A DNA stretch of 64,000 nt from assembly GCA_037447655.1 (NCBI GenBank), contig JBBHKE010000140.1, positions 62,001 through 126,000 on the forward strand. Reading direction: 5' to 3'. Positions 43,475-55,034 of this stretch are shown piece after piece. Source of the DNA: Zygnema cylindricum. Taxonomy: Eukaryota; Streptophyta; Zygnematophyceae; Zygnematales; Zygnemataceae. The position numbers and the translations under genes are program-made. Below the pieces are notes generated by a model that was given only the letters and a program-made list of their open reading frames with translations, had not been told where the DNA came from and made no database searches. Position 1 is the stretch's first letter; each line of letters opens with the position of its first letter.

Positions 43475-44578
43475 GGATATGGGCCCACCCTCTAGGGTAC
43501 CAATCTTTAATGGAACTGGCTTCATATATTGGGAAAGTATGATGATAGGAGCTCTATGCGAAAAAAGGTTTTGGGGGATAGTGAGTGGACGGTTGGGGCG
43601 TCCATCAAGTCTTGGAATTCCTCCAGGGTTTGAAGGAACCAGATTCACCAGGAAAGAGGACCCACCTTCAACAGAGGAAACAAAAGAAGGAGAGGTGGTG
43701 CACAAAGGAAAGGAGAAGGAGACGACCACACCAATAGCAAGAGGTTCGACATTCATGTCACCTATTCCGAGGAATGAGGAGAATGATACTGAAACCTGGG
43801 ACTTCAACAATATGGCGGCAAAACACTTCATCCTACGCCATCTCACTCAAGGACTTGCATGTCCTCATTTGCAGGTAGAAAGGGCATCCGATCTTTGGAT
43901 GGCTCTCATAGAGATGTACCGAAGTGGTACGATTCAGCAACTAGAGTTGGCTGATCAGAAAGTTAAGGAGTATGTATACAAAGGGGGAAATATGTTGGAT
44001 TTTTGCAATGAGCTTGCTACACTCTTCATGGAGCTAAAGAGTGCGGGAAAAGATTATAGTGAAAAAGAAAAGGTTAACTGTTTACTTATGAAGTTACCTG
44101 ATGAGTTCGTGAACATAGTTTACCGTGTGCAGGACTTGCCTGACTCAAGGTGGATATGGAACTCAGTGGTAGGGATGATTCTCGTTCAAGAGAATACAAT
44201 TGAGATCCGAGAGGGAGGAAAGAGTGGCCAAGCCTTGGCAACAGCGACTGATTGGAGGAACAAGGATTCCCGAAAACCGGTCGGAAACTATGGGGGTAGG
44301 GAGCAGAAAAAAACAGGCCCATGAGTTTGAACCAAGGGCTCCCAAAGGTCTATGTCATTTTTGTAAGAAACCGGAGCACTATATGGCAGAGTGCACTAAG
44401 CTAACCGAGCTTCGGTTAAAGGAGGGGCAGACCGGTGGTACCCCGAGAGGAAAGAAAAAGGCCCTTGTCACACAGGTACTTGAGGCTGAATCCGAGGACG
44501 AGGACGATGAGCTCCTTTTGGATGAGGAGTTGGAGGCGAAAAATGAGGTCGAAATTCCACGAAGGCAGAAATGTGCTT
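43455..44578 (+). pseudogene. copia gag
   Basis: Starts MEVSEFQDMGPPSRVPIFNGTGFIYWE within the LTR. The core (DLWMALIEMYRSGTIQQLELADQKVKEYVYKGGNMLDFCNEL) precedes a frame change at an A7 run near 44309. The zinc knuckle CHFCKKPEHYMAEC (CX2CX4HX4C) and an acidic stretch (EDEDDELLLDEELE) follow, then IPRRQKCAYGGLKG leading into protease. It packages element RNA. The start codon is taken at 43455 because the same ME-start is conserved at the end of all complete LTRs of this family. Confidence 0.9.
43476..43489 (+). other. half initiator tRNA-Met primer-binding site
   Basis: GATATGGGCCCACC, one base after the LTR; 13 of 14 bases match the complement of the initiator tRNA-Met anticodon arm. It encodes the DMGP residues of gag, so PBS and gag overlap. 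Confidence 0.75.
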
Positions 44579-46007
44579 ACGGTGGATTGAAAGGTGAAGC
44601 AGGCTGGATTGTAGATTCAGGTGCCTCCATGCACATGTGTAAGGATAGACACATGTTCACTAAGATAAGAAAGATTCCCACCGTAGAGATAGAGTACGGG
44701 GATGGGAGGATAGTCACCACTACTCTTGTAGGATCGGTAGATCTAAAAGTGTTAGTAGAAGGAAAGACATCCATATAAACATTCTCCGATGTATTGTTTA
44801 TTCCGGAGCTGAACAAAAATCTTATCTCTACATCAGTATTAGATGATAAGGGTTTTTTTACTAGCACTAGGGAAGGAGTCTTTACTGCTAGTTTTGAGGA
44901 TGATGTCTATTTCATTGCTGAGAAAGGTAGCCATGGGATGTTTAGGTTGATCTTAAGTAATGAAAAGAAGAAACTTTATTATGCTGGTGTTCATGATATT
45001 ATGATGTGGCATAAGAGGCTTGGGCATGTGAATCTAGATAAGCTAAGAGAGATGAAAAAGATGGGAGTGGTGGAAGGGATTCAGTTCAGTGAGAGTGATG
45101 ATATAAGTGATTGTAGTGGATGTGCTCAAGGTAAAGCACACAGATTACCCTTTCCTAAGTCAGCCACCTATAAGGGAGAAAAAATTCTAGATCTAGTACA
45201 CACAGATATTTGGGGACCGGCTAAAGTGCCCTCACCGGGGGGGAAGGGAATTATGATGACTATAACTGATGATTGGTCTCGGTATTCCCGGGTATATTTT
45301 TTGAAAAACAAGTCCGAAGCTGAGGATTGTTTTAGACAATATAAAGCATGGAGCGAAAAACTCCATGAAACTCCAATCAAGAGAGTAAGGAGTGACAATG
45401 GTGGAGAGTATACTTCTAACCAGTTTGAGGTTTTTTCTGAGGGAAGATAACACCAAAAGACAGTTCCAGAAAATCCGGAACAGAATGGGGTAGCTGAAAG
45501 GTTAAATAGAACACTAAGTGATAGTGCTAGAAGTATGTTGTCAGATAAAAAGATAGGAAAAAGGTTTTGGGCAGAAGCAATGAACTGTGCTAATTACCTC
45601 AAGAATAGAGTTCTTACTTCAGCTATAAAAGATCAAACACCTTATGAGAGATGGACAGGCCGAAGACCAGACATATCTCACTTAAAGGTTTTCGGCAGTC
45701 AAGTGTTCAGTCTAGATACTGATCGGTCCAATTGGAAGCTAGATCCTAAAGGAAAACCGGGATACTTATAAAGATATGATGAAGATGTTAAAGGATATAG
45801 AGTTTATGATCTAAAAAGGGAAGATATAATCTTAGTAAAGCATCTAGTAGTTATGGATGAAGGAAAGTCTGTGGATCCCTTCAAATATACGAAGTCAGTA
45901 AAATCAGATTTGAGTCAGAAAATTCCGATGACTTTGAGCTTCCTAACTATCCAGGTTTTAGAGAAGATGACATTCTTGCAGGAACAAATCAGACCGAAAA
46001 GGACTCG
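44579..46007 (+). pseudogene. copia protease and integrase, broken
   Basis: Protease active site WIVDSGASMHMC. A TAA at 44776-44778 interrupts before FSDVLFIPELNKNLIS. Integrase follows: zinc finger WHKRLGHVNL and CSGCAQGK, Asp in HTDIWGP, Asp in RSDNGGEY, a frame change near 45425, then QNGVAERLNRT with the catalytic Glu. A TAA at 45769 and a frame change near 45895 break the C-terminal part. Confidence 0.92.
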
Positions 46008-47807
46008 GTTGTGGAAACTCCAGTGACAACTCTACTCGAAGCGGAAGACGTGGTGGAAATAAAATCGGAATCAAGGGATAGGGGAGAAGCCGAGTTTGTT
46101 AGAAATAATCTACGAGAACCATCTATTCCGGCCTCAGATTTTGAGGGGGGGAGGAGAAGTAGCAAAAGACTGCAAGAAAAACAGGTTAATAACAAGGTAA
46201 CTAAACTATCTCATCAAGATGAACCTCAAACTTATGGAGAGGCGATGACTTGTCCAGAAAGAAACCGGTGGAAGACAGCCATCAATGAGGAGATGGCTTC
46301 AATCATGGCAGCCGATACTTGGGAGCTGGTGGACTGTCCACCTAACCGAAAACCAATCGGTTGTAAGTGGGTTTTCAAACTAAAACTGAACCCAGATAAC
46401 ACAATCGAGCGCTACAAGGCCAGATTAGTGGCAAAGGGATTTACACAAAAGGAAGGAATTGACTACGAGGAAACCTTTGCCCCGGTGGTCAGATTTCCCT
46501 CCGTCCGCATACTTCTCAGTTTAGCAGCCGCGGAAGACATGGAAGTGCATCAGATGGACATCAAGACAGCCTTTTTGCATGGAGAATTGGAAGAGGAGAT
46601 CTTCATGCGACAACCCGAAGGTTTTGTGGAGGAAGGAGAGGAGAGTAAGGTATGACGGCTGATTAAATCTCTTTATGGTTTGAAACAGGCACCTCGACAA
46701 TGGAATAAGAAGCTTGATGAGTTTCTTACCGGTCTGGGATGTATTCGGATCAGCTCAGATCACTCAATCTATGTTTTTGAAGATGAGGAAGGTTTGATAT
46801 TTATTGCAATTTATGTTGATGATTTGCTTGTATTAAGTAAATCAATGGAAAAAATTAACAAACTAAAAATCGATCTTAAGGGGAGATTTGAAATGAAGGA
46901 TATGGGAGAAGCAAGATATATTTTGGGAATTTAAGTAGAGAGAGACCGAAAAAGGAAAATTATAAAACTGACTCAAAAGGAAGCAATAGGGAACATGCTT
47001 GAAAAATTTCAAATGGATAAAGCTAATAGTTGTACAACTCCAATAGAGTTGAAGAAGGGAAGTGAGGGGAGTGAGGAAGAAGGAGTCATAGTCTTAGACG
47101 AGGAATTATCTCCTGAAGAACAGAAGTTCATGCAGACTATTCCTTACAGGCAAGTAGTGGGAAGTCTAATCTATTTTATGAATTGTACCCGGCCGGATTT
47201 AGCTGCAGCTGTAGGAGTGTTGAGTAGAAGTCTAAATGCTCCCACTAAGAAGGATTGGGAGGCAGCTAAGAGAGTCCTTAGATATTTGGTAGGAACTAGG
47301 GATCTATGGTTGCATTTGGGTGGGGAGAATACTGACATCACTACTTGGAGTGATGCCAGTTATGGTGATGCTCCGATGAGGAGATGCACTTCTGGATATG
47401 TATTATATGTGGGTGATGGGGCTTGCTGTTGGAGTAGCAAACAGCAAAAGGTTATTGCTCAGTCCACCATGGAGGCTGAGTATATGGCCTCTTGCTCTGC
47501 TGTAAAAGAATTGATGTGGGTCAAGTCTTTGCTTGGTGAGCTTGGTCACCTTAAGAGTGGTGTGCAGAAAATATTTTGTGATAATCAGGCAGCAATCGCT
47601 ATTTCTGCCAATCCTAAACATCATTTTAAAGCCAAACACATGGACATCAGACTCAGCTTTGTTAGAGAAAAAGTAGAAAACAAAATAATCAGTTTAGAGT
47701 ACAGACCAGATAGTGAGATGGTAGCAGATATGATGACCAAACCTGTGCCTTCCCCTAAGCTAATTTTTTGCAGGGAGAAGTGTGGTCTGAAATTAAAGAT
47801 TGACTAG
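46008..47807 (+). pseudogene. copia reverse transcriptase and RNase H, broken
   Basis: RT with CKWVFKLKLNPD, ETFAPVVRFPSVR, DIKTAFLHGEL and intact YVDD. Stops at 46653 (CGA to TGA before LIKSLYG) and 46932 (CAA to TAA). RNase H from 46995 is open to its natural end (SSKQQKVIAQSTMEAEYM, DNQAAIAI, ADMMTKPVPSPK). The two RT stops are single transitions of the kind caused by C deamination. Confidence 0.93.
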
Positions 47808-47820
47808 AAAATAAGGGGAG

Positions 47821-48863
47821 TGTAGAAACTAATGGTTTTAAGTATTTTCTAGGTCTGAAAAGAAATAAAGAAGCCGAGGCAGTCTATCTCTAACTTCTCT
47901 CTCCAACTCTCAAACTTGTCGCAGTCACTGAGAAATTGGAGAGGAAGCTAGAGCCATGGCTACCTTGGTTATCCTGAAGTTTACAGGAATTTTATATTAG
48001 GGTTTATTTATTTAAAAGGTATGTGCCGGCTGCAGGATTTGATCCTTGTACCTATCGGCCGGCAGACAGGAATTAGCCGGTAGCCTTAGCCGTTAAGTCT
48101 AGCAGTAGTGTTACGTACTATATAGTTTGATATTTATTTAAATACGTATACGTACGATAAATCATTTAACTGTTATGGATTACGGGATACATAGATCCAG
48201 TAGTATATAATGTACGAATTACGGTACGGACAAAAATCAATACCGCGCATTTATTTCGTAAGTGAAACAAATACCGCGCATGTATTTATTACCGCTACGA
48301 TTAAATCCGAATTTAATCGGACGGCCGGAATTAGCGCCGAGATCGCCGGGGAAGATTTCGGCGGTTTGTGGCCATCGCCACATCGGATGACGCGTGGCGG
48401 AATTCTGTTGGATCATGGAATCTCCGGAGATTATGGCACCGAATCCGGATTTGACATGTGTTGACATTTAGGCCATGTCGTACAATGTCCGTACCTAAAG
48501 TACACCGGCAGTTGTACTTTGGCGTACGGAACTCAATTCTGATTGGTTCCGTACATCAGTAGATAGAGTCTGTGAGAGAGATAGGACTTAGAAAAATTAG
48601 AAGATAGGACCCCCTCTCCCAGAGAGCTTCTGTACAAAAGGTCAACTTTGACCCTCCATAACTTACTGCTCAGGGGAGCAAATTCAGAGATTCTTTTTGC
48701 TACCGACTCAGGGGAGTCTTGCCTTCACAAGGGTGCAAGTGGTCAAGGTTTTTGTCTGCCAGGGTGGCAGTTATTTTTGCTGAAACACAAAGGGTTCAGG
48801 ATTATCCTAGAGACTTCTTGGAAGTTGTCCACTCTGAGGACTTATGGAGGTCTCAGAGTTTCA
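47821..48863 (+). repeat. 3' LTR
   Basis: 1043 bp like the 5' LTR. It ends with the gag-start ATG at 48845 followed by the TSD. Confidence 0.95.
48014..48101 (-). ncRNA. antisense tRNA-like Pol III unit in 3' LTR
   Basis: A box (48101-48090), B box GGATCAAATCC (48045-48035), TTTT (48017-48014), minus strand. Confidence 0.65.
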
Positions 48864-49292
48864 TGAGACAGACCCCTCATGATTTTTTTCCGTACATGCT
48901 CGTCTTTCCGTTCATGCGTGTGACGGGCAAGGAGAAAAATAGTGAGCACTCCCCCTCGTCCTAAAATTTTCCAACTCGTGTGGCACGTGCGCAGGTCGTT
49001 TTTCATTCGATGTTTGTGCGATACTTGAACTAAAAAAATCCTGTATAAATGATTTTTTATGATTTTCTTTGATGGGCTGAATTCTCTTGCCCGGGGGTCG
49101 AAAAGAGGAAAAGGCCAAAATGCATTCACATGACGACAAACATGCACTACCTTTGAAGTATCAAATTGACGTTCACATTACTTTGGTAAAAATGATTTTC
49201 TCATACGGCTAATTTTTTTCTCAAAGTTCCTTGAATTTTGGGGCAAAATGACAAAAAAAGTCGATACTTTAATACATGGGGACACCACCTAA

Positions 49293-51056
49293 AACAGTTG
49301 GAGACGCATATTCTCTCAATCCGTATAGTATGTATAATAAACAGTACAATTGCGTATAGTGTACGCTAAGCACAATACGTAGCCATTCTATTCTTTTTCA
49401 GCCATTTTATTCTTTTTCACACGTTAAACTTATGTTTTACGGCCAGCTACACGATGGAACATAGTGGCAATGGCAAGGTAAACGAAGTAAATCACACACA
49501 CGAGGAATGTTAACCATAATAACGGATGGCGACGTGGCAAAAATCAAAAACGGGCAGAAACTAAAAGTATAGTTAAATACTCAGGGTAAATCCTCATGCA
49601 CTTAGCGGCCTTATTTTGTAATCTAATGAAGATTCTACTAACATGGTTTTCAAGTGTCACAATGTGTTACAACGACATTGTTACTTCACCCTGTGACAAT
49701 TGTACACGTCGACAATCAAGGTGGCGGTCGTAAACATTTACAATCTCTCTTGAACAAATTTGCGTGGTTCACACTTGAAAAATGGGAAAACGGTATGGTA
49801 TGGAAACGGTACTTTTTCTTGTCCGCCGTGAACTGGCACATGACGCTAGCCTACGTCAGCTAGCGTGTCGTGATACGAGCCACTTGTCCGTACGAAAAGT
49901 AAACGCTTTGCGGACATGATATGTACGAAGCCTTCCAAACCAAAATGTAATGCCACGCAAGCGTTTGTACAGAGCGAAAGTAACCGCGAAGGAACTTAGA
50001 ACATGCTCTTTTTTCTTTTTTTCCATCGGTGTTTTTTTTAACATTACGTGTTCTCTTATCTGATTGGTCCTCTAGTTTTTCATAAGTTTGCGGTTCACGT
50101 CCGTGCGCTTCGTTTTCGAAATTCTTCAAAAACGAAAAAGTGCATTCCGAACATGATGTCCGATGGCGGGCGGCAGTTGCCGTTTGGTATACGCAGCTGT
50201 CGAGTTTTGACGCATAAAACTGCGTCTTTTGTCCGCCCCTACGCTCCAAAACGGTCAAGCAAACTGCCCCAACCGTCACCGCCGCGTTTTTTGTCATTTT
50301 ATGAAATTTGGCGTACGGATCCCAAAATTTATGACATCCGTTTTCCCATTTTTCAAGCGTTGAAACTTTTTGAACCGTCGCAAGACACATCGTATTTTTT
50401 TAAACGTTTTAATACGTCGTATATATTGTTGATTTGAAAAGTTAGTTTCGTGCAATACGCTACATTTTTGTGCGCACGCAACATTTCGTATGTAGCGTAT
50501 TAATTGGAATTAATGTGGAGGTTCAAATGGATTCACGGATTGGGGGAGCGAACGTACGAATAAAACTAAAGTGACTAATTGAGTGGCGCGAACAAGCAGT
50601 GAGAAATGGACAGATCGCTTTGCGATCCGATACACCCTATTCGAAGTACCTCTAAGTGTACATCACACGTACGGATTTGATTGCGGCTGTACGATGTTAC
50701 TTTTGCAAGAAGACAAGAATTGACTTCGTGACGAACGGCGGCAGCCGAAATAGGCCGCAGTTATTTTTTCCTAAGTAGTGGGGACACGAAATCGCGTCAA
50801 CCACACGATATTTACTTTTGGACGTACCAGATTCTTTGAAGAGATTTGCGGAGTCTTGTTGACTTACTCACGATGACTCAGCATTCGATTCTGTGAGATT
50901 TTGTGTAAATATTTGCAACATTGATTTGTCTTTTGTGTATTAGTTATTAGTGTCGATTTACTCACTCTGACATACCTCGAAGTATTCGGGTATACTAACA
51001 CTAGTAGAGGTATATGGCAGATTACGTACGGCTGGTGTACCTCCGTACATTCAGTA
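49293..51056. other. intergenic with copy of unclassified inverted-repeat family
   Basis: About 50450-50900 is the reverse-complement partner of 30110-30750. A phrase CTTGAAAAATGGGAAAACGG at 49768 recurs inverted near 50340. No gene recognised. Confidence 0.45.
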
Positions 51057-51595
51057 CACCGTGAATCGTTATTCGCGTAAAGGTTTCTTTAGCGTGTAGG
51101 AACAATTACCGTTACTTACGCTAATTGAGAATTTGGATTTTTTCAAAAAAAACATACATACTGGATATTTACTTATACTAATTTGGATTTAAAAATAAAT
51201 AAACACCCGCCCCAAACTTGTTTACGCTAATATAGGCTCTGTTTAAAATCTGACAAATCGTACACAAATCGTACGTTCACACGGTCGAAACGCGGTTACC
51301 AGACGAATATGTGAGAAAGTGATTTTTGACAACCCGATTGCATCCCCTTTTAAGAGCGCATATTCTCATGCGTCCGTGGTTACTAAAACCCATTAATTAT
51401 ACTTTCTCACTTAAAAAGGTACATTTTTGTACAGTCTGACACTGACCGTACAACACTCTATTTAGATGATAAAAATTGGAAAAGAACCCTAAATGGCGTA
51501 AAAGAAAAAACAGAATAATTTATGCTGTTTAAGAATTTGGGGAAAAAAAAAGGTACCTTAAATAGCGTCCATTACGCCAATACCGATTCACGGTG
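51057..51595. mobile_element. TA-flanked MITE Q1
   Basis: 539 bp, ends CACCGTGAATCG and CGATTCACGGTG, TA on both sides; Tc1/mariner-type target. Interior shares the ACACAAATCGTACGTTCACACGG-like block with Q2. Confidence 0.8.
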
Positions 51596-51612
51596 TAGTG
51601 AGCTCTACAGTA

Positions 51613-52149
51613 CACCGCCAATCGTTATTAGCGTGTAAGTTTTTTTAGCGTATAAAAATAATTACCGTGGTGTGCGCTATTTTAGAATTTGAAAATTTTG
51701 GAAAAAATCATATATTCTAATTGTTTGGTTATGGTAATTTGGATCTTTGAAAAAAAAATGTCGGTCGCAAACATGCTTACACTAATATAGGTCTCCGTAC
51801 AAAATCTAACTAATCGTACACAAATCGTACATTCACACGGTCGAAACGCGGTTGTCGGACGAGTATGTGCGAGCGGGATTTTTTAAAGACCTGGTTTTTT
51901 TTCCTTTTTAGAACGCACATTCTCATGCGTCCGCGGTTACTAAAACTAATTTATTGTACTTTTTAACTTAAAAAGGTACATTTATGTACGGTATGATACT
52001 GACCGTACACCACTCAGTTTAAGAGACAGCGTACTGAAAATAACCTTAAATAGAATAAAGAAAAAAATAGAATGAACTACGCTAATGGAGAATAAAAAAA
52101 AAAAGCAGGACGGAATTAGTGTACACAACGCTAATAACGATTGGCGGTG
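51613..52149. mobile_element. TA-flanked MITE Q2
   Basis: 537 bp, ends CACCGCCAATCGTTATTAGCG and its inverted match; TA flanks. Same family and size as Q1, 17 bases away. Confidence 0.8.
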
Positions 52150-52151
52150 TA

Positions 52152-54179
52152 GTGTATAAGTGTAGAAATTAGTCATTTTTTACTTAGGAACTTTTTGGAC
52201 TGAAACTGTTTCTACTCATTTTTGGGAATTTCATCTGATAAATTCTCTCAGTTATATTGGCATAATTATCTTAAATTTTGCATGTGTGTTCCTCCTTGTA
52301 TTGACAATATTTTGGAAAATTTGCAGACCTATTGTGTTTCTGATTTGCTTGGGGATTCATTGTGAAATTGGTCAGATTTATCAAAGTTCTGGCAGGCTGT
52401 TTTTCTACAACTTTGACTGGGTGATGAGGGAATTCTGGTTGGTACATTTATATGATAATTTGTAGGAATACTTAGTGGCCTAGGAAATATCTGTTTGTGT
52501 AGTTTTAGCTTGGTTTGATAATTTTGTAGAATTCTGAGTGGAATCAAAGTAGGTTGTTTTGGGGTAGTCTGTGGTGCTTCCGAGGGTATATTGATGGTTG
52601 GAATTGCTTCAAACCAACATATATTTGCGTGAATTTGTAGACGTACAACCTTCCACCCACGGGTGAACAAGATGCTTTGGCATTTCTATCCGGTCCAATG
52701 AATGGACATAGAATTCTCGGGGACCTTGCAAAATGGAAAACATTTTTTTTTCTAAGCGCGGTGGCTAAAAAACGGCTATCTGAATATTTTTTCCCGCTCC
52801 ATACTGGTGCACTTAGAGCCACCTTGTGAGAGAAAGCCAAATGGTGAAGTTTGGAGGGGTGAATGGGGCGGAAGGTGAGAGTGGCAGTGAGTGCGAGCAC
52901 TTGTGGCGCCTTCACAATCTTTTCATCTTTTCGTGAAATGGCATTGCGGCCTTAAAACCTCTGCGAAAAAATCCATACAATGTAAAAGTAGGCAAAAAGA
53001 AACCACCGTGTATTTTTTCTCGTCATCAAAAACTTTTGAAATTTTTTGACACGTACCAATATGTTATTCTATTTGTAAAAGCAGTGTTACTTTATTTAAA
53101 ACACATCGTCGATGTGTTTTGACGTGACAGGTTTGAAATAACACAAGACACCAACTTAAAACGCATCCTCAGTTAGAAAGTGATGCAAATTTTACTTTAC
53201 ATTTGTGTGATTTCTTTGTACGTTTGGAATTTTAGCATTATGACGTTGATTTTTTGAGGAAAAAAAAAGAAAGAAACGCGTAATTACCCACATGGGGTCG
53301 TACCCTTACTAACCGCAACCATCACGCAACCATGGAGAAATTCCTTAAAATAGTTGACATGGCTCGTTCCACCAACAATTTGTACGATCTAGCACCCATA
53401 ATCTCTTGAATAGGAGGATGTCTTAGGGATTTGTTTTGTGTTCGCATCGTTTTATTCATTCCAAGCATTGCGTATTATATTTCCTTTTTGTTTTAATATT
53501 ACTTGCATCCAAAAAGAAAAACTTACGTGCCACAACAAACATGACCGACACATGTCGTCGAACTTCATGTGAATTTTATCCCAGACGTGGCGTCATAATA
53601 GATGTTGAGTCAGCAATGAAAAAACATAGATTGAAGAAAGGTATGCAACAACGCGTTGTGTTTTTAAACGGACGCCTTTGAGTTTTCTTCGACTAGGGGT
53701 ACGGATGTACAATACTCTAGCACTCGGGCTTCACCAAGATAAAAAAAAAATGAAAGTTCAAAAATTTACGTCGAGATAGGAAGCTCGTTAGAGACGCTAA
53801 AGAAAAAAAACATTTTTTTTGCTTTTTAAAAAAAAATGGACGTGAAAAAGCGTCCGTATATTACATGGCACTACAAAGATTATATACAAAGGTTAACCAC
53901 AGTTGGTGTTAACATAATTACATGTACGACAATAAATTTTGACCTTTTAACCTAAAATATAATTGATAACATCATTTTTTTTTTAGTTAATATAGGTAAT
54001 GTTCAATTAGTTGTCATTAACTTTGTTTCAGTAAGTAATTAAAGAGTGTATTTAGGAAATGTGTCACCCTCTACAAAAATTGATCGCTTTTTGTACAGAG
54101 GTATAAGAAAAGTGTTAGATTACGATATCGACATAGGAAAGTGAATGACGTTGAGACGTAGATTTGTTGCATAGTATTA
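52152..54179. other. intergenic, no gene recognised
   Basis: 53100-53120 has a palindrome CACATCGTCGATGTG like those in the Harbinger-like elements. 53436-53681 is an 81-codon frame starting with a hydrophobic stretch, without other support. Many A/T homopolymers. Confidence 0.4.
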
Positions 54180-54625
54180 GGCAGTCTGCCCATGTATTAA
54201 AGTATCGAGTTTTTTTTTGTCGTTTTCCTCGAAATTCGGTCCCCAACGAAAAAAAAAAATCTCGTACAAAAAAGTTATTTTTACCACAATATAATGCATG
54301 TCAACTAGATACTTTGATTATGCTCCATGTTTGTCGTTGTACGTACTCATTTTGGCGTTTTCCTCTTTACGACACTCGGGCACGCGAAACCAGCGCATAA
54401 AAAAACTTTATCAAAAATCATCTCGCGATGTGATTTTTGTTAAATTATCTTTATGACAACGAGTGCAAAACCATCTATACACCAGCCACAACAGTGGGAA
54501 TTTTTTACCACAAGAGAGAGTACTCGCTATTTTTTTCATTGCCCGTCACGCGCATGTACGAAAAAAAAAGTGCAGGGGTCTCGGACGCCCACTTCCATTC
54601 ATCAGCCATTTTGAGGACTTTACGC

Positions 54626-54903
54626 CATAGTTCAAAAGTAGGCGTTTTATGACAGGCCTTTGGTAGGCTCAAGTTGTGTTATGGGCTTTTCATGTGATCT
54701 TCTTATATCGCTACTTTGATTGCTACTTTGATCAGCGACCGTCCGATGACATTTAATTCTCTAACAAACGATGTGCAACTCAACCCTGTTACTTTTTTTT
54801 TTCATTTTGCGACCAATACAATATGGGTCTTAAGGTCATATTATATGTTTTGTGTACAATAGGCATATTGTATAGGCCTACTTTCACCTACTTTTGAACT
54901 ATG
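54626..54903. mobile_element. 8-bp-TSD MITE (278 bp)
   Basis: Ends CATAGTTCAAAAGTAGGCG and CACCTACTTTTGAACTATG; flanks CTTTACGC and CTTTACGA (7 of 8). Confidence 0.85.
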
Positions 54904-55034
54904 CTTTACGATATCGCCTCTCCCTCGCCCTCTCACGTTATCTATTTTATCTCACATTTTATAGAATGAAACATGACGTTACACATGTGAAACGAAAAGC
55001 TTTGAAAAAATAATTATTTCGACTACCTTTAAGC

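Larger units (their letters stand above)
42432..48863 (+). mobile_element. complete Ty1/copia element, TSD TGAGA
   Basis: 5' LTR 42432-43474 and 3' LTR 47821-48863 are both 1043 bp; TGAGA flanks both sides (42427-42431, 48864-48868). Polypurine tract AATAAGGGGAG ends at 47820. The internal order is gag, protease, integrase, RT, RNase H. Many stops and frameshifts make it inactive. The two LTRs differ by scattered, mostly transition changes, so it is not very recent. Confidence 0.97.
41877..49289 (-). mobile_element. Harbinger-like element family F with nested copia, TSD TAA
   Basis: Outer ends GGAGGTTTCCCCATGTA (41877) and TACATGGGGACACCACC (to 49289) are imperfect inverted repeats, flanked by TAA (41874-41876, 49290-49292). 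Removing the copia (42432-48863 and one TSD) leaves about 976 bp, close to the 944 bp of the copy at 54180-55875 after removing its inserts. No transposase. Confidence 0.8.
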
